From Phycicoccus avicenniae_A (GTDB taxonomy: Bacteria > Actinomycetota > Actinomycetes > Actinomycetales > Dermatophilaceae), in assembly GCF_050496545.1 (NCBI RefSeq), contig NZ_JBNVZV010000010.1:1-64000 (forward strand): a stretch of DNA of 64,000 bases, read 5' to 3'. The first letter of the stretch is position 1. Every line of letters starts with the position of its first letter. The notes beneath the pieces are model-generated. The model did not search any database, was not told the DNA's origin, and worked only from the letters and a program-made list of their open reading frames with translations. The translations under genes were made by a program, and so were the position numbers. Shown in pieces: positions 53,864 to 61,841 of the stretch.

Positions 53864-54216
53864 AGACCCCGGTTGACTACGCGACGACAGACCGCTACGA
53901 CTACGAGTGGACGTCGAAGGCGTATGACCTCCTCAAGGCAGGCGCTTTGGAAGTGGGCATTCGCCGCATGGACAACATCCGCGAAGGGTGGGTCAGAGGC
54001 CAGTGCCCACGATGCCCACACGCCCTGCACTGGACGATGACGCTGGACGCCGTGGTTGGCACCGCCGGCAAGCTGAATACTCTCAGCCGAGAAAAGGACA
54101 CGTACATCTCGTTGGACGTGACCTGCGGGTGCGACGTCACCCATCCGGGCGCTCCCATCGGCGTCAGCGGGTGCGGTGTCGTGTTCCGCGTCGAGGTGAA
54201 GGAAGGCACGCCATGA
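53857..54216 (+). CDS. Small Cys-rich protein coupled to the CHAT protease
   Basis: 119 residues; the ATG lies inside the last two codons of the CHAT gene (7-bp overlap). C-x-x-C-x-H in GQCPRCPHALHW (about residues 49-60) and a second group, VTCGCDVTHP with SGCGVVF, form a likely zinc ribbon of two knuckles. No known family recognised. It stops in an ATGA overlap with the membrane protein gene. It could be an adaptor, an inhibitor or the protease substrate. Confidence 0.75.
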   Translation: MVETPVDYATTDRYDYEWTSKAYDLLKAGALEVGIRRMDNIREGWVRGQCPRCPHALHWTMTLDAVVGTAGKLNTLSREKDTYISLDVTCGCDVTHPGAPIGVSGCGVVFRVEVKEGTP

Positions 54217-54872
54217 GCGCGCAGTTCAACCGCCCCTCTGGACCACCCACGCAGGCAAGTTCGAGCGTGCAAACGCAGTGGCAACAACTGACGGTTCAGT
54301 CGCTCCCGCGTGTTCGCGAGTCCGCCACCAAGTGGCGCGACGGCCTGGCCGCACTAGTCACGCTCATCACCGCAGGGCTCGTGGTGTCCGGACCCGAGAA
54401 GGTTTCCGACGTCGACGAGGCATGGCGCCCGTGGCTCACCGGCACCCTTATCGGCGGGTTGGTCGCCACCACAGTTGGGCTGCTGTTCGCCCTCAGGGCG
54501 GTTGCTGGACAACCGAAGGCTTTGACATTCGAAGAGTTCGCCGACAAGTGGGGTTCGCAGAACGCGTTGGCAGCCGCGGACGCCGAACGCGCCCGCCGGG
54601 ACCTTCGCTGGGCTGCACGGTTCGCAGTCCCCGGCTTGTTCGCTCTCATTGCGGGCGTCGGCTTGTGGCTTCTTAGCCCAACAGGTTCCGCAACCTCAGC
54701 CGTCGAGGTCACCTCCAGTACCGAACGGTTGTGCGGGGAATTGAAGAGCGCCGACGACCAGCAGGTCCGACTGACCGTCGACGGGGAGAGCAAGGTCACC
54801 GAGGTGAAGTTCGCCGATGTGCAGAACATGCGCCTGGTCAAGGAGTGCGACACAGGCCGTCAAACGAGGTGA
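54213..54872 (+). CDS. Three-helix membrane protein coupled to the CHAT protease
   Basis: 219 residues from the ATG at 54213, which overlaps the upstream stop. Hydrophobic segments lie at about 46-62 (GLAALVTLITAGLVVSG), 75-98 (WLTGTLIGGLVATTVGLLFA) and 133-153 (VPGLFALIAGVGLWLL). A soluble C-terminal domain of about 60 residues has two Cys (RLCGELK and KECDTG), perhaps a disulfide outside the cell. No family recognised. As the last gene of the coupled trio it is the natural candidate for a membrane-acting effector or anchor (inferred). Confidence 0.75.
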   Translation: MSAQFNRPSGPPTQASSSVQTQWQQLTVQSLPRVRESATKWRDGLAALVTLITAGLVVSGPEKVSDVDEAWRPWLTGTLIGGLVATTVGLLFALRAVAGQPKALTFEEFADKWGSQNALAAADAERARRDLRWAARFAVPGLFALIAGVGLWLLSPTGSATSAVEVTSSTERLCGELKSADDQQVRLTVDGESKVTEVKFADVQNMRLVKECDTGRQTR

Positions 54873-55472
54873 CCTACACCCGCACATCCGACCCGCCCGG
54901 TCCTGCCACAGAGAAATGGGCTCTTTGGCAGTTGGCCTGGCCGAGCGCGCCGGCGCGCCAACAAGGCGTTCGCCGCTCTTGGCCCGGGAGCATGGAACGA
55001 GCAGCCTCACATTCACTTATGGGCACCAGCCGCTATCGCGGATGCGGCGTAGCCATCGGTCGCGTCGGATCCAGCCAGTCGGTCGTGTCCTTGTCCATCT
55101 CGGATCTCTGCAGGCGGCAGGCCGCGGCCCCTGAGGACTAGCGACTGCCGACGACGCACGGTGAGCAGTGCCGCCCGATGCTCGGCCGACGCCATACGGG
55201 TGCAGCAATCGCTCAGTGGAGAGAGGGGCGAACCGTTGGATCGACGGCTACGCAGTGCGCGACGCCATGTGGAACACCGCCGGGTAGAGCTCGATGAACT
55301 CCCGAGCGATCATCGGCCGACTCTGCCACTTGCAGGCTCGCCTACTCGTAGGCAGGTCACTTGCGGCGAAGTGACGCACCAATCGAGCAGTGTGCACCGC
55401 TTGGGTGTGGGGCGGATGGCCGGCGAACGGGCGCTCGCCCCCAATAGGATGGGTTGGAACGTGCGCGGTCGA
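54873..55472. other. Intergenic region with a small hairpin
   Basis: No gene that I can support. A perfect 7-bp inverted repeat, GTCACTT, 6 nt, AAGTGAC, at 55356-55375, lies about 100 bp past the stop of the next (minus-strand) gene and could be its terminator. Confidence 0.45.
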
Positions 55473-55739
55473 CTATTCCCTGTCGGCATCCTGGGTGGCC
55501 ACCGCATTAGCGGGATCCCACCCCGGGACGTCCTTGCCAAACATCGTCAGTATGCGAGCGAGCTGCCTGTACGCCGCCGGGTGGTAGCGCTTGGACGCCG
55601 GATTGTTGTTGATGTAGGTGTGGAAGAAGTCCTTGACGTCCTTGTCGTCGCTCGTGATGTGGATAGTGCCGTCCTTCGCTGCCCAGATCTGCGCACTGTC
55701 GAGGCGGACGTAACTGACGTCAGACTTCGTGTAGGCCAC
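55473..55739 (-). CDS. Small hypothetical protein
   Basis: 88 residues from a GTG, with GGAG 6 nt upstream. The sequence has a globular look: SYVRLDSAQIWAAKDGTIHI, then DVKDFFHTYINNNPASKRY and AYRQLARILTMFG. No family recognised. Codon use is less GC-biased than in the core genes (AAC, AAG, CAT), as in other genes of this region. Monocistronic. Confidence 0.65.
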   Translation of the reverse strand: MAYTKSDVSYVRLDSAQIWAAKDGTIHITSDDKDVKDFFHTYINNNPASKRYHPAAYRQLARILTMFGKDVPGWDPANAVATQDADRE

Positions 55740-56018
55740 CGCAATGCTCCTTCGCTCGGCATTCCATGGTGGCGGCGGTCAGCCGAAACGTCCAGGCGTT
55801 GCGCACATCGCCGATCGTGCGCTGCGGCACCTGCTGCGATGCGACGCTCCGCTGCGCGTCTCACAGGCTCGTTTTCAGCGTGAGCGAACCGCCACTCCTC
55901 TACGGCGCTCGATCGACGCGACCATAGGCCCAGTCCGCACGACGAAAGCTGGAAGGGTGCGCCGACCGATAGCCACGGCCGGTGATATCCGCATACCCTC
56001 TCGATAGGAGGCGTAGCC

Positions 56019-56198
56019 GTGAGTCCTGTTGGAGGTCCAGGAGCGCGGCGCCTTAGGGGCGCTGCGGATCGCGGCATGCTCGAGATCACCTGTACATGCG
56101 AAAGGGTCTACAAGATCCCCGAACGGGCGAGGCAACGAGCGAAGTGCCCGTGTGGCCTACGCGCGAGTGAACTCCCTGATCGCGAGCCTGCAGAGTAA
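56019..56198 (+). CDS. 59-residue zinc-ribbon-like small protein
   Basis: A GTG at 56019 with a full AGGAGG (56006-56011) 7 nt upstream opens a 60-codon frame. The middle reads MLEITCTCERVYKIPERARQ, then AKCPCG: two C-x-C pairs 21 residues apart, a compact zinc ribbon. Its stop (TAA at 56196) lies about 20-70 bp before the next gene. Possibly a fragment of a larger protein; no family assigned. Confidence 0.55.
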   Translation: MSPVGGPGARRLRGAADRGMLEITCTCERVYKIPERARQRAKCPCGLRASELPDREPAE

Positions 56199-56214
56199 TC
56201 GGCTCACCTCTCGC

Positions 56215-56220
56215 TAACCT
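56215..56220 (+). promoter_or_regulatory. -10 box (TAACCT) before the four-helix membrane protein gene
   Basis: TAACCT, 6 nt, ATT at 56227. Spacing equals that of the leaderless genes, but the codon there is ATT. Confidence 0.4.
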
Positions 56221-56226
56221 TTCACC

Positions 56227-57210
56227 ATTAGTGATGCCATCAAGCAATTTGGTGCTCGGCTACAGGCTGTGGGCCTTCTGCCGACCCTTCTTGCTGTGTG
56301 GGTCCTTGCGACGATGCTCCTCGTTGGCGCGCCCTCCAAGGACCTCACATGGACCTCCGTCACATCAGCGTTTGCCGCCCTCAATGTGAAGGAGGTCGGG
56401 CTCGTAACTGTCACGGCCATCGCCCTAGCGGTGACGCTCCAGCCGCTTCAGTTCCGCATGGTGCAGCTGCTGGAGGGCTACTGGCCCGTCTCCTCGCACG
56501 GGTGGGCGTATCGACTGGGCCTTTGGCGCCAGACGCGACGGTTCACTCGCTTGGAGGGACGACTTTCGGTGACCGAGGATCCAAGTCGGGGAGCTGCACA
56601 GCAGAGAGCGCTTGAGGCCCGCGCAGAAGCGGCCATGGACCGCCTTGAAGAGCGCTTCCCCTCGGAGGATCGGCTGTTGCCCACGGCTCTGGGGAACGCC
56701 CTAAGGGCGGCAGAGGATAGGTCCGGCCGCCGATACGGTCTTCAAAGCGTTGTTGTCTGGCCTCGTCTCTACCCGCTGCTCCCAGCGCACCACCGGTCCT
56801 CCATCGAGGACGAGGTGACACAGTTGGATGTGTCGTCTCGCCTTGCCGTCACGTGGAGCTTCACCGGTCTGCTTGCGTCCGCAATTGTTCTTCGCGACCT
56901 GCAGGCCGCGCTTCAGAATCCAAGGTGGTGGCTAGTTGTCGGGGCGATCTGGGCGCTCGCTTGGTTGTCTTACCACGCAGCTGTCGAGTCGGCCGTGGCC
57001 CACGGGCTCGATATTGAAGTCGCCTTCGACCTGTATCGGTCGTACGTTGTTGAAGCAATGCGACTACCTGCCTCTTCAACCCTGTCCGAAGAGCGCCGAG
57101 TGCTTGCAGGTCTCACAACCCTGTTCGAGACCTACGACGAGACGCACGATATCGAGTTGATCTATCGCAAGGATCACCCGGTAGCCGACCGCGCTGACCA
57201 CCGGACGTGA
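56227..57210 (+). CDS. Membrane protein of unknown function, four helices
   Basis: The reading from ATT 56227 gives 327 residues, starting ISDAIKQFGARLQAVGLLPT; the first ordinary start is GTG 56269 (313 residues). The longer form is preferred because the -10 box sits 6 nt before the ATT and the added residues look like natural sequence. Membrane segments are near residues 18-36, 52-70, 220-235 and 245-262 of the long form. QFRMVQLLEGYWP follows the second. A large cytoplasmic helical region (about 80-215) lies between. No family recognised. Confidence 0.6.
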   Translation: MSDAIKQFGARLQAVGLLPTLLAVWVLATMLLVGAPSKDLTWTSVTSAFAALNVKEVGLVTVTAIALAVTLQPLQFRMVQLLEGYWPVSSHGWAYRLGLWRQTRRFTRLEGRLSVTEDPSRGAAQQRALEARAEAAMDRLEERFPSEDRLLPTALGNALRAAEDRSGRRYGLQSVVVWPRLYPLLPAHHRSSIEDEVTQLDVSSRLAVTWSFTGLLASAIVLRDLQAALQNPRWWLVVGAIWALAWLSYHAAVESAVAHGLDIEVAFDLYRSYVVEAMRLPASSTLSEERRVLAGLTTLFETYDETHDIELIYRKDHPVADRADHRT

Positions 57211-57392
57211 GCGGGACGGGGGCGCGGCCCCTAGTGATCGAATCGTCCGGCAGATGGTGCGCCGCAACGATGCGGTGCCCTAGCGGGGTTTTCCTCGCAG
57301 GCGGCGGAGCGACGCCGTTCTCTACGTCACACCGTTAGGTCGAGGTCTGAACGCGGCGGTGTGGTGTCTCACCTCGCTCACCCCTGCGCACT

Positions 57393-57398
57393 TATGGT
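57393..57398 (+). promoter_or_regulatory. -10 box of a leaderless promoter (TATGGT)
   Basis: TATGGT, 7 nt, ATG at 57406. Confidence 0.5.
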
Positions 57399-57405
57399 GC
57401 AGCGC

Positions 57406-57882
57406 ATGATCGAGGACTTCCTGGTTGGGGTCGCCGCGTCCACGGTGGTGGGCATCGTGCTGTGGCTGCTGTTACCGCGCGGCGTCGTCCTCACCCGGCT
57501 CAAGCGCGCAAGCGATTGGTGTGGGCAGCCGATTTCCGACACCTGGGTCCTTCGTAACGACTCCGCCGTGGCGGGGCGCCTGCTTCGCGTGCAGGTGACC
57601 AACTCGTCGATGTACGACGACACCCGCGGCCGATTCGTACCGCAGATCCTTCAGGACGATGTCGCCGCTAGCACTGGAGTGAGGATGTTCCTCGACGACC
57701 AAATAGGGGAACTTACTCGCGAGGAGACGTTCGCAGGACGGTGGACGGGAGTCGTGGTCGAGCCAGGCGACACCATCCAGGTGACCGTGCCCAACAACAC
57801 CGATGTGCGTGTCGACTACAGGCGCGACGGCTGGACAGGAGTGTTGGAGCGGCGACACGTGCGCGTCCGCGGCGGCGTCTAG
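57406..57882 (+). CDS. Single-helix membrane protein with a beta-rich domain
   Basis: 158 residues from the ATG at 57406, chosen because a TATGGT box lies 7 nt upstream (in-frame starts at 57361 and 57394 fall before or in it). One membrane helix (VGVAASTVVGIVLWLLLP, 7-24) is followed by WCGQPISDTWVLRNDSAVAG and a strand-rich body with TGVVVEPGDTIQVTVPN. No family recognised. The gene stands alone between two unrelated small genes. Confidence 0.65.
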   Translation: MIEDFLVGVAASTVVGIVLWLLLPRGVVLTRLKRASDWCGQPISDTWVLRNDSAVAGRLLRVQVTNSSMYDDTRGRFVPQILQDDVAASTGVRMFLDDQIGELTREETFAGRWTGVVVEPGDTIQVTVPNNTDVRVDYRRDGWTGVLERRHVRVRGGV

Positions 57883-58088
57883 CACGCAGACTCATCGGCT
57901 CAAGCCAAATGCCTCGTGAGTGCCGCCACTCTCAAGGGGCGCTATGACGCACCCCCAGGGGGCGGCCTTCGGCGCTGGTCTACTGAGAGAGTCCCGCCAC
58001 TTCACCCGAGTCGAGTCGCCGACCGCATCCGGATCGTGAAGGACTGCCTTACCAGGAAGAATTGCGGCTTCGCTGGTAGCCGCCCGCG

Positions 58089-58637
58089 TTACTGTTCCTG
58101 CGACTGGGGCCTCAACTGGTCGTGCGCGAACTTCAAGTCGTGCTGCATAGCCGACATGAGATCTCTGTATGACGTCATAAAGGCTTGCAACTCTGCATCG
58201 TCATGCGCCCCGCCGGCACGGCGTGCAGATGCAGTGCTGAGGTCGTAGCAAAGCGACAACAGCAAGTCCATCATGTCGCTATACAGTTCCTGCACTGTGC
58301 GGCTTGCGTTCAAACTGACGCCCAGTTCAAGCACCTCGAGTTCGTGATATGCCTCAGACTCGGCCAGGTCGCGACGGGGGGTCTCGTGACGCAACGCCCG
58401 CTCCAAGAGCCGGATCTGTACCTTCGCTGCCGCGTTTACTTCACCGAAGAGTTGCGACTTGCGCGCGACCTCACTACGCAGATACTCCAGCGTTGTGTCG
58501 TCCTGCCACTGCTGACGCTCCCAGTCAATCCGCTTCGAGTCCCTGCGCGATGTGGCGATCGCCGCGACCACTTGGGCGAGGACTGCTCCAGCTGCTCCGA
58601 CCATGGCTGCCACGGCGACTACTTGCACCTCGTCCAT
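58089..58637 (-). CDS. Membrane-anchored helical protein of unknown function
   Basis: 182 residues. One N-terminal membrane helix (VVAVAAMVGAAGAVLAQVV, 5-25) is followed by a long charged helical region (SKRIDWERQQWQDDTTLEYL, RKSQLFGEVNAAAKVQIRLL) that probably forms a coiled coil inside the cell. TACGCT 7 nt before the ATG supports this start. Common as an uncharacterised type in actinomycetes. No link to the neighbours is evident. Confidence 0.7.
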   Translation of the reverse strand: MDEVQVVAVAAMVGAAGAVLAQVVAAIATSRRDSKRIDWERQQWQDDTTLEYLRSEVARKSQLFGEVNAAAKVQIRLLERALRHETPRRDLAESEAYHELEVLELGVSLNASRTVQELYSDMMDLLLSLCYDLSTASARRAGGAHDDAELQAFMTSYRDLMSAMQHDLKFAHDQLRPQSQEQ

Positions 58638-58644
58638 CCCGCGC

Positions 58645-58650
58645 AGCGTA
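58645..58650 (-). promoter_or_regulatory. -10 box of a leaderless promoter (TACGCT)
   Basis: TACGCT, 7 nt, ATG at 58637 on the minus strand. Confidence 0.55.
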
Positions 58651-58998
58651 GTCCGTGCAACCAGAGGTGGCTGGATCTCCGGGGGGTGTCCGGTCCTTCG
58701 CGCAAGGGACGACTACCGACGCCTGGGTGCAAGCGTTCCTTTCGTCTCTTCCCTTCCCGTCTGAAGGCATCTCGAAGTGGACAGTCTCTTCTGAGATGGT
58801 CCCTTCCAACCGGGACGAGTGGCTCAACGACGGGCGATGCGCTCCGACGCCGCTCGTCGGCTCGGTGCCACGGGCGGCGAGGAGATGCACGTGCTGCGCC
58901 ATGGCCGTACGTTGCTCTAGGGAGTCAAAACCGCCGCCACGCTTTGGTCGCCACGATGTGGAAGTGGCGCTTGAGACGCTCGGCGATCGGGCTGGTCC

Positions 58999-59004
58999 TA
59001 ACCT
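58999..59004 (+). promoter_or_regulatory. -10 box of a leaderless promoter (TAACCT)
   Basis: TAACCT, 7 nt, ATG at 59012. It marks the true start within a much longer open frame. Confidence 0.55.
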
Positions 59005-59011
59005 CAGGACC

Positions 59012-59536
59012 ATGAAGGCCGACAACAAGCCGGCGAGACGGTTCGCGAGCGCCATAGAGAGATCGCTGTCCGCGGCTGCCTCTTATGACGGCCACGACGA
59101 GGAGGAAGCATGGGCACTAACGCTGAACGTCCTCGCAGCGCTGTATGGGGCGGAGGAAGTAGAGAGGAGGCGGGACCAGGGCTACTACGAGCACCGCGAT
59201 GCCAGCCCGAATGGACGTGTGCTCGGTGGTCTCATGTGGTGCCGCAACGATGTTCAGCACGCCGGGGGCGATGTGCGGCGACTGCGCTGGTCGCAAGCCG
59301 AGACGTACGTGAGGCACGATGGCGAGTGGAGGCGGGCTCAACCGTATGTCCGCCACGACGGCGATTGGATGCCTGCTCAAACCCTGGTGAACGGTTGGAC
59401 TTGGCCCCGCCGGGATGAGGCGCCCCCGGATGGCAAGGGCCGGCACGCAATGTACGACGAGCGGGTTGCTGAGCGCCGATGGTTGGAACCCATGCGGGAC
59501 GCTGCCTCGTATCTCTTGGAGGAGCGGCACGGTTGA
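59012..59536 (+). CDS. Hypothetical protein with HEPN-like R-N-x-x-x-H motif
   Basis: 174 residues from the ATG at 59012; the longer frame to 58655 crosses the promoter. R78-N79-D-V-Q-H83 within GLMWCRNDVQHAGG matches the catalytic RNxxxH of HEPN ribonucleases, and helices precede it (EEEAWALTLNVLAALYGAEE). An internal repeat follows: YVRHDGEWRRAQ and YVRHDGDWMPAQ, 18 residues apart. Family not recognised, so nuclease activity is a guess from one motif. Single gene. Confidence 0.6.
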   Translation: MKADNKPARRFASAIERSLSAAASYDGHDEEEAWALTLNVLAALYGAEEVERRRDQGYYEHRDASPNGRVLGGLMWCRNDVQHAGGDVRRLRWSQAETYVRHDGEWRRAQPYVRHDGDWMPAQTLVNGWTWPRRDEAPPDGKGRHAMYDERVAERRWLEPMRDAASYLLEERHG

Positions 59537-59758
59537 TCTGGCGGCGCAGAGACGCTGATAGCCGGTGGCGCGGGTGACGTGAGACTCTGAGTGGCTTAGC
59601 CGCGTCACCCGCAATCGCACACCGCGTGGGCATCTGCTGAGCCTCCTCAGGCGAACCGCAAGCTTGGCCGACGAACCAAGCTTGCGAGACGGTCAGGCGG
59701 CATGCGGCCATATGGCGGCTACTCCGCACCGTTTGACGATTGCAGAACCCGTAGGCGA

Positions 59759-60232
59759 TCAGCCCGTCACGGCGTTGAGGTGCCGATCGTTTCCGATGCT
59801 CCGCACCGCGTCACACCCCTCAATTGGCTCAGCCCAGTGGCTGAGCAGTGCCGCTTCGACGTAAATCGCGCCAAGCGCCCGCACAGATTGAGCGCGCGTT
59901 GACACGTTCGCCTCCCCAGAGATGTGCCCCGCTACAAGAAGGACGCTGCAACCGTCGAAGCGGAGGGAGCGGTCTGCCAGGGGAAGCGTGGGATCCAACA
60001 GCAAGGCTGCGCCAAGAATTCGGTCACCAACCCCGTCGCTGGGCAGGGCGACTGCGTTCTGAGTCCGCATCAACTCAACCAAGGCCTGAGCGGCAGCTAG
60101 GAGTTCGTCCCCGGCCAACAGGCTGTTGCGGGTCTGTGCCTCCAGCACCCCAGCGAGCAGTTTGGTGGCCACCCGGCCAGTGTGCACCAATGCAAAGGGC
60201 GACGGGCAGTGGCTGCCCGGCGCGCCACTCAT
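59759..60232 (-). CDS. Hypothetical protein, second gene of a pair with the RNase H-like gene
   Basis: 157 residues. The ATG overlaps the upstream stop (ATGA), so it is translationally coupled. The first 70 residues (TGRVATKLLAGVLEAQTRNS, LLAAAQALVELMRTQN) are helical, and the rest has alternating strands with SVLLVAGHISGEANVSTRAQ. No family recognised. Gene order and coupling to the next gene, divergent from a protein kinase, suggest a shared task. Confidence 0.6.
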   Translation of the reverse strand: MSGAPGSHCPSPFALVHTGRVATKLLAGVLEAQTRNSLLAGDELLAAAQALVELMRTQNAVALPSDGVGDRILGAALLLDPTLPLADRSLRFDGCSVLLVAGHISGEANVSTRAQSVRALGAIYVEAALLSHWAEPIEGCDAVRSIGNDRHLNAVTG

Positions 60233-60687
60233 GCCATGGAGCTCAGGGCGGCCGCGGCCGCCTCAGCGTGGGCCTTGGCCACCAACGTTCCTGAGCGCTT
60301 GTCCAGATCGTCCTTGGAGGTGTCTCGCGCCTTTGCGCACTCCTTCCCTGTGCGCACCCGGACATCGGAGGTCACATCCAGACAGGCGGAGACGATCCCA
60401 CCCTCGATCATGAGCCGCAGTTTCGGGCCGTCACTATTGCGACTCTGAGGTGCCTGGTCCGCTCTTCGCACTATGACCGTGTCCGGTTTCATGGACTTCG
60501 CGTGACCCCTCACCGCCGTAGCGACATTTCCGACGTGCGCAGCCCAGTCGTCGTCGTCCCCCGTCACGGGGAACTCCTCGACGACTCTCGCGGTCGACTC
60601 GTCGTCGCCGCTCTCTCCTTCGAGCAGCACCATACTCACGGTCGACTTCCAATTGTTGACCCTGACGGCGATTCCCAAGACTCTCAC
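60229..60687 (-). CDS. Hypothetical protein, possibly RNase H/RuvC-like fold
   Basis: 152 residues from a GTG. The N-terminal strand pair VLGIAVRVNNWKSTVSMVLLEG, a mid strand DTVIVRRAD, and a C-terminal helix rich in Ala after DVRVRTGKECAK follow the strand order of RuvC/YqgF-type RNase H folds. Acidic active-site residues are not evident, so it may be inactive. Assignment is by topology only. It starts the two-gene operon divergent from the kinase, and the promoters overlap (28 bp between starts). Confidence 0.55.
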   Translation of the reverse strand: MRVLGIAVRVNNWKSTVSMVLLEGESGDDESTARVVEEFPVTGDDDDWAAHVGNVATAVRGHAKSMKPDTVIVRRADQAPQSRNSDGPKLRLMIEGGIVSACLDVTSDVRVRTGKECAKARDTSKDDLDKRSGTLVAKAHAEAAAAALSSMA

Positions 60688-60701
60688 CTGGTCATTGTGC
60701 C

Positions 60702-60707
60702 TAGCCT
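60702..60707 (+). promoter_or_regulatory. -10 box of a leaderless promoter before the kinase (TAGCCT)
   Basis: TAGCCT, 7 nt, ATG at 60715. On the other strand CACAAT lies 6 nt before the divergent GTG at 60687, so the two promoters overlap. Confidence 0.55.
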
Positions 60708-60714
60708 TTGCCTC

Positions 60715-61773
60715 ATGTCATCCGCCGCGCCCAGCCCGATCGGCTCCGTCATCGCAGATCGTTATGAGGTGTTGGACAGTCTCGGCTCGGGTCAGCACGG
60801 CGAGGTCTGGCGCGTTCACGACATCAACCTCGATGCGATCTTCGCCCTCAAACTCCTCGGGCCCAACCAGATCGCGGGCCCTTGGGCCGAGGCGCGTCTG
60901 CTCAACTCGCTCAGCGGCGACTACATCCTCCCCGTCCGCAACGCCGACACGACGCCGGAGGGAACGAGGTACGTCGTAACCGACGTGGCCGAACACGGCA
61001 CCGTCATGGACCGCATCGACCCGACCCTCGGTGTGGCGGAGGAGCAAGCAGTGAGTTGGGTGCGGGAGGCGTGCAACGGACTGGCCCGCGTCCACCGTCA
61101 CGGACTCCTGCACCGAGACGTTAAGCCTGAGAATCTATTCGTCACCGACTCGGGCAAGTGTCTGGTTGGAGACTTGAGCTTGGCTGGGGCACAGAACGCC
61201 TCGGGCTGCGTTGCGGCAGGTGGGACGCTAGAGACGATGGCCCCGGAGGTCGGAGCCGTCGCCCTTCCGGGGTACTCGGGCGACGGTGCGGTCTACTGCG
61301 TACGCAGCGAGGTATTCAGTCTGGGAGCGACCCTCTATTGGTTGCTGGCGGGAACGCCGCCAGTCACGGGCACTCGCTACCGGGATGCAGCGACGGCCGT
61401 CCTGGTCGATCTGTGGGAGTTGGCTCCGCACGTTTCTAGGGGCACCCGTGACATCGTGATGAGGACCCTTAGCGCGGATCCTGCCTCTCGGCACTCAGAC
61501 CCCGCCGCGCTGGCTGCTGCGTTGGGTAGGCGCAACCGCCCCGAGCGGCGGTGGGTGCGAATCGCGGCGCATCCTGACCACGAGCGCTGCTACGAGGGCG
61601 TCAAAGCCGGCAGGGCCGTCGCCCTCTGCGTCGCCTCGAAGGGGGCCCAAAGCGGGTACACCCTTCACATGCATCACAGACCTTCGGGTAGGCGCCTTGC
61701 ACATGACGGCACGTCCGCCAGCGCCGCTGGTCTGAGTCGAGCCATCCGTTCCGCCATCCGGGGCATTGGTTGA
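60715..61773 (+). CDS. Serine/threonine protein kinase with an unusual C-terminal extension
   Basis: 352 residues from the ATG at 60715. Hanks motifs: L23-G-S-G-Q-H-G29 loop, K46 in FALKLL, H133-R-D135-V-K-P-E-N140 catalytic loop, and A176-P-E178. The Mg-binding DFG is replaced by D153-L-S155. There is no membrane helix or PASTA domain, so it is a soluble kinase. The last 80 residues (after RRNRPERR) form a small domain, with WVRIAAHPDHERCYEGVKAG and YTLHMHH, that I do not recognise. It is divergent from an RNase H-like pair and stands alone on this strand. Confidence 0.88.
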   Translation: MSSAAPSPIGSVIADRYEVLDSLGSGQHGEVWRVHDINLDAIFALKLLGPNQIAGPWAEARLLNSLSGDYILPVRNADTTPEGTRYVVTDVAEHGTVMDRIDPTLGVAEEQAVSWVREACNGLARVHRHGLLHRDVKPENLFVTDSGKCLVGDLSLAGAQNASGCVAAGGTLETMAPEVGAVALPGYSGDGAVYCVRSEVFSLGATLYWLLAGTPPVTGTRYRDAATAVLVDLWELAPHVSRGTRDIVMRTLSADPASRHSDPAALAAALGRRNRPERRWVRIAAHPDHERCYEGVKAGRAVALCVASKGAQSGYTLHMHHRPSGRRLAHDGTSASAAGLSRAIRSAIRGIG

Positions 61774-61841
61774 CGTCGGGTGGGTCTAAACGCCACGCGC
61801 TCTGTCGGCGGATTGGCGTTGGCATTCACCCCAGGTTCGTT

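Noticed and set aside
54869..55141. A 90-codon frame starting with a GTGA overlap after the CHAT operon's membrane gene
   Set aside because: The overlap is suggestive, but the protein text is low in hydrophobic order and rich in Arg, Ser and Trp, with no motif. Probably chance.
55161..55883. A 240-codon plus-strand frame
   Set aside because: It lies over the better-supported minus-strand gene at 55473-55739 and is Arg-rich without structure.
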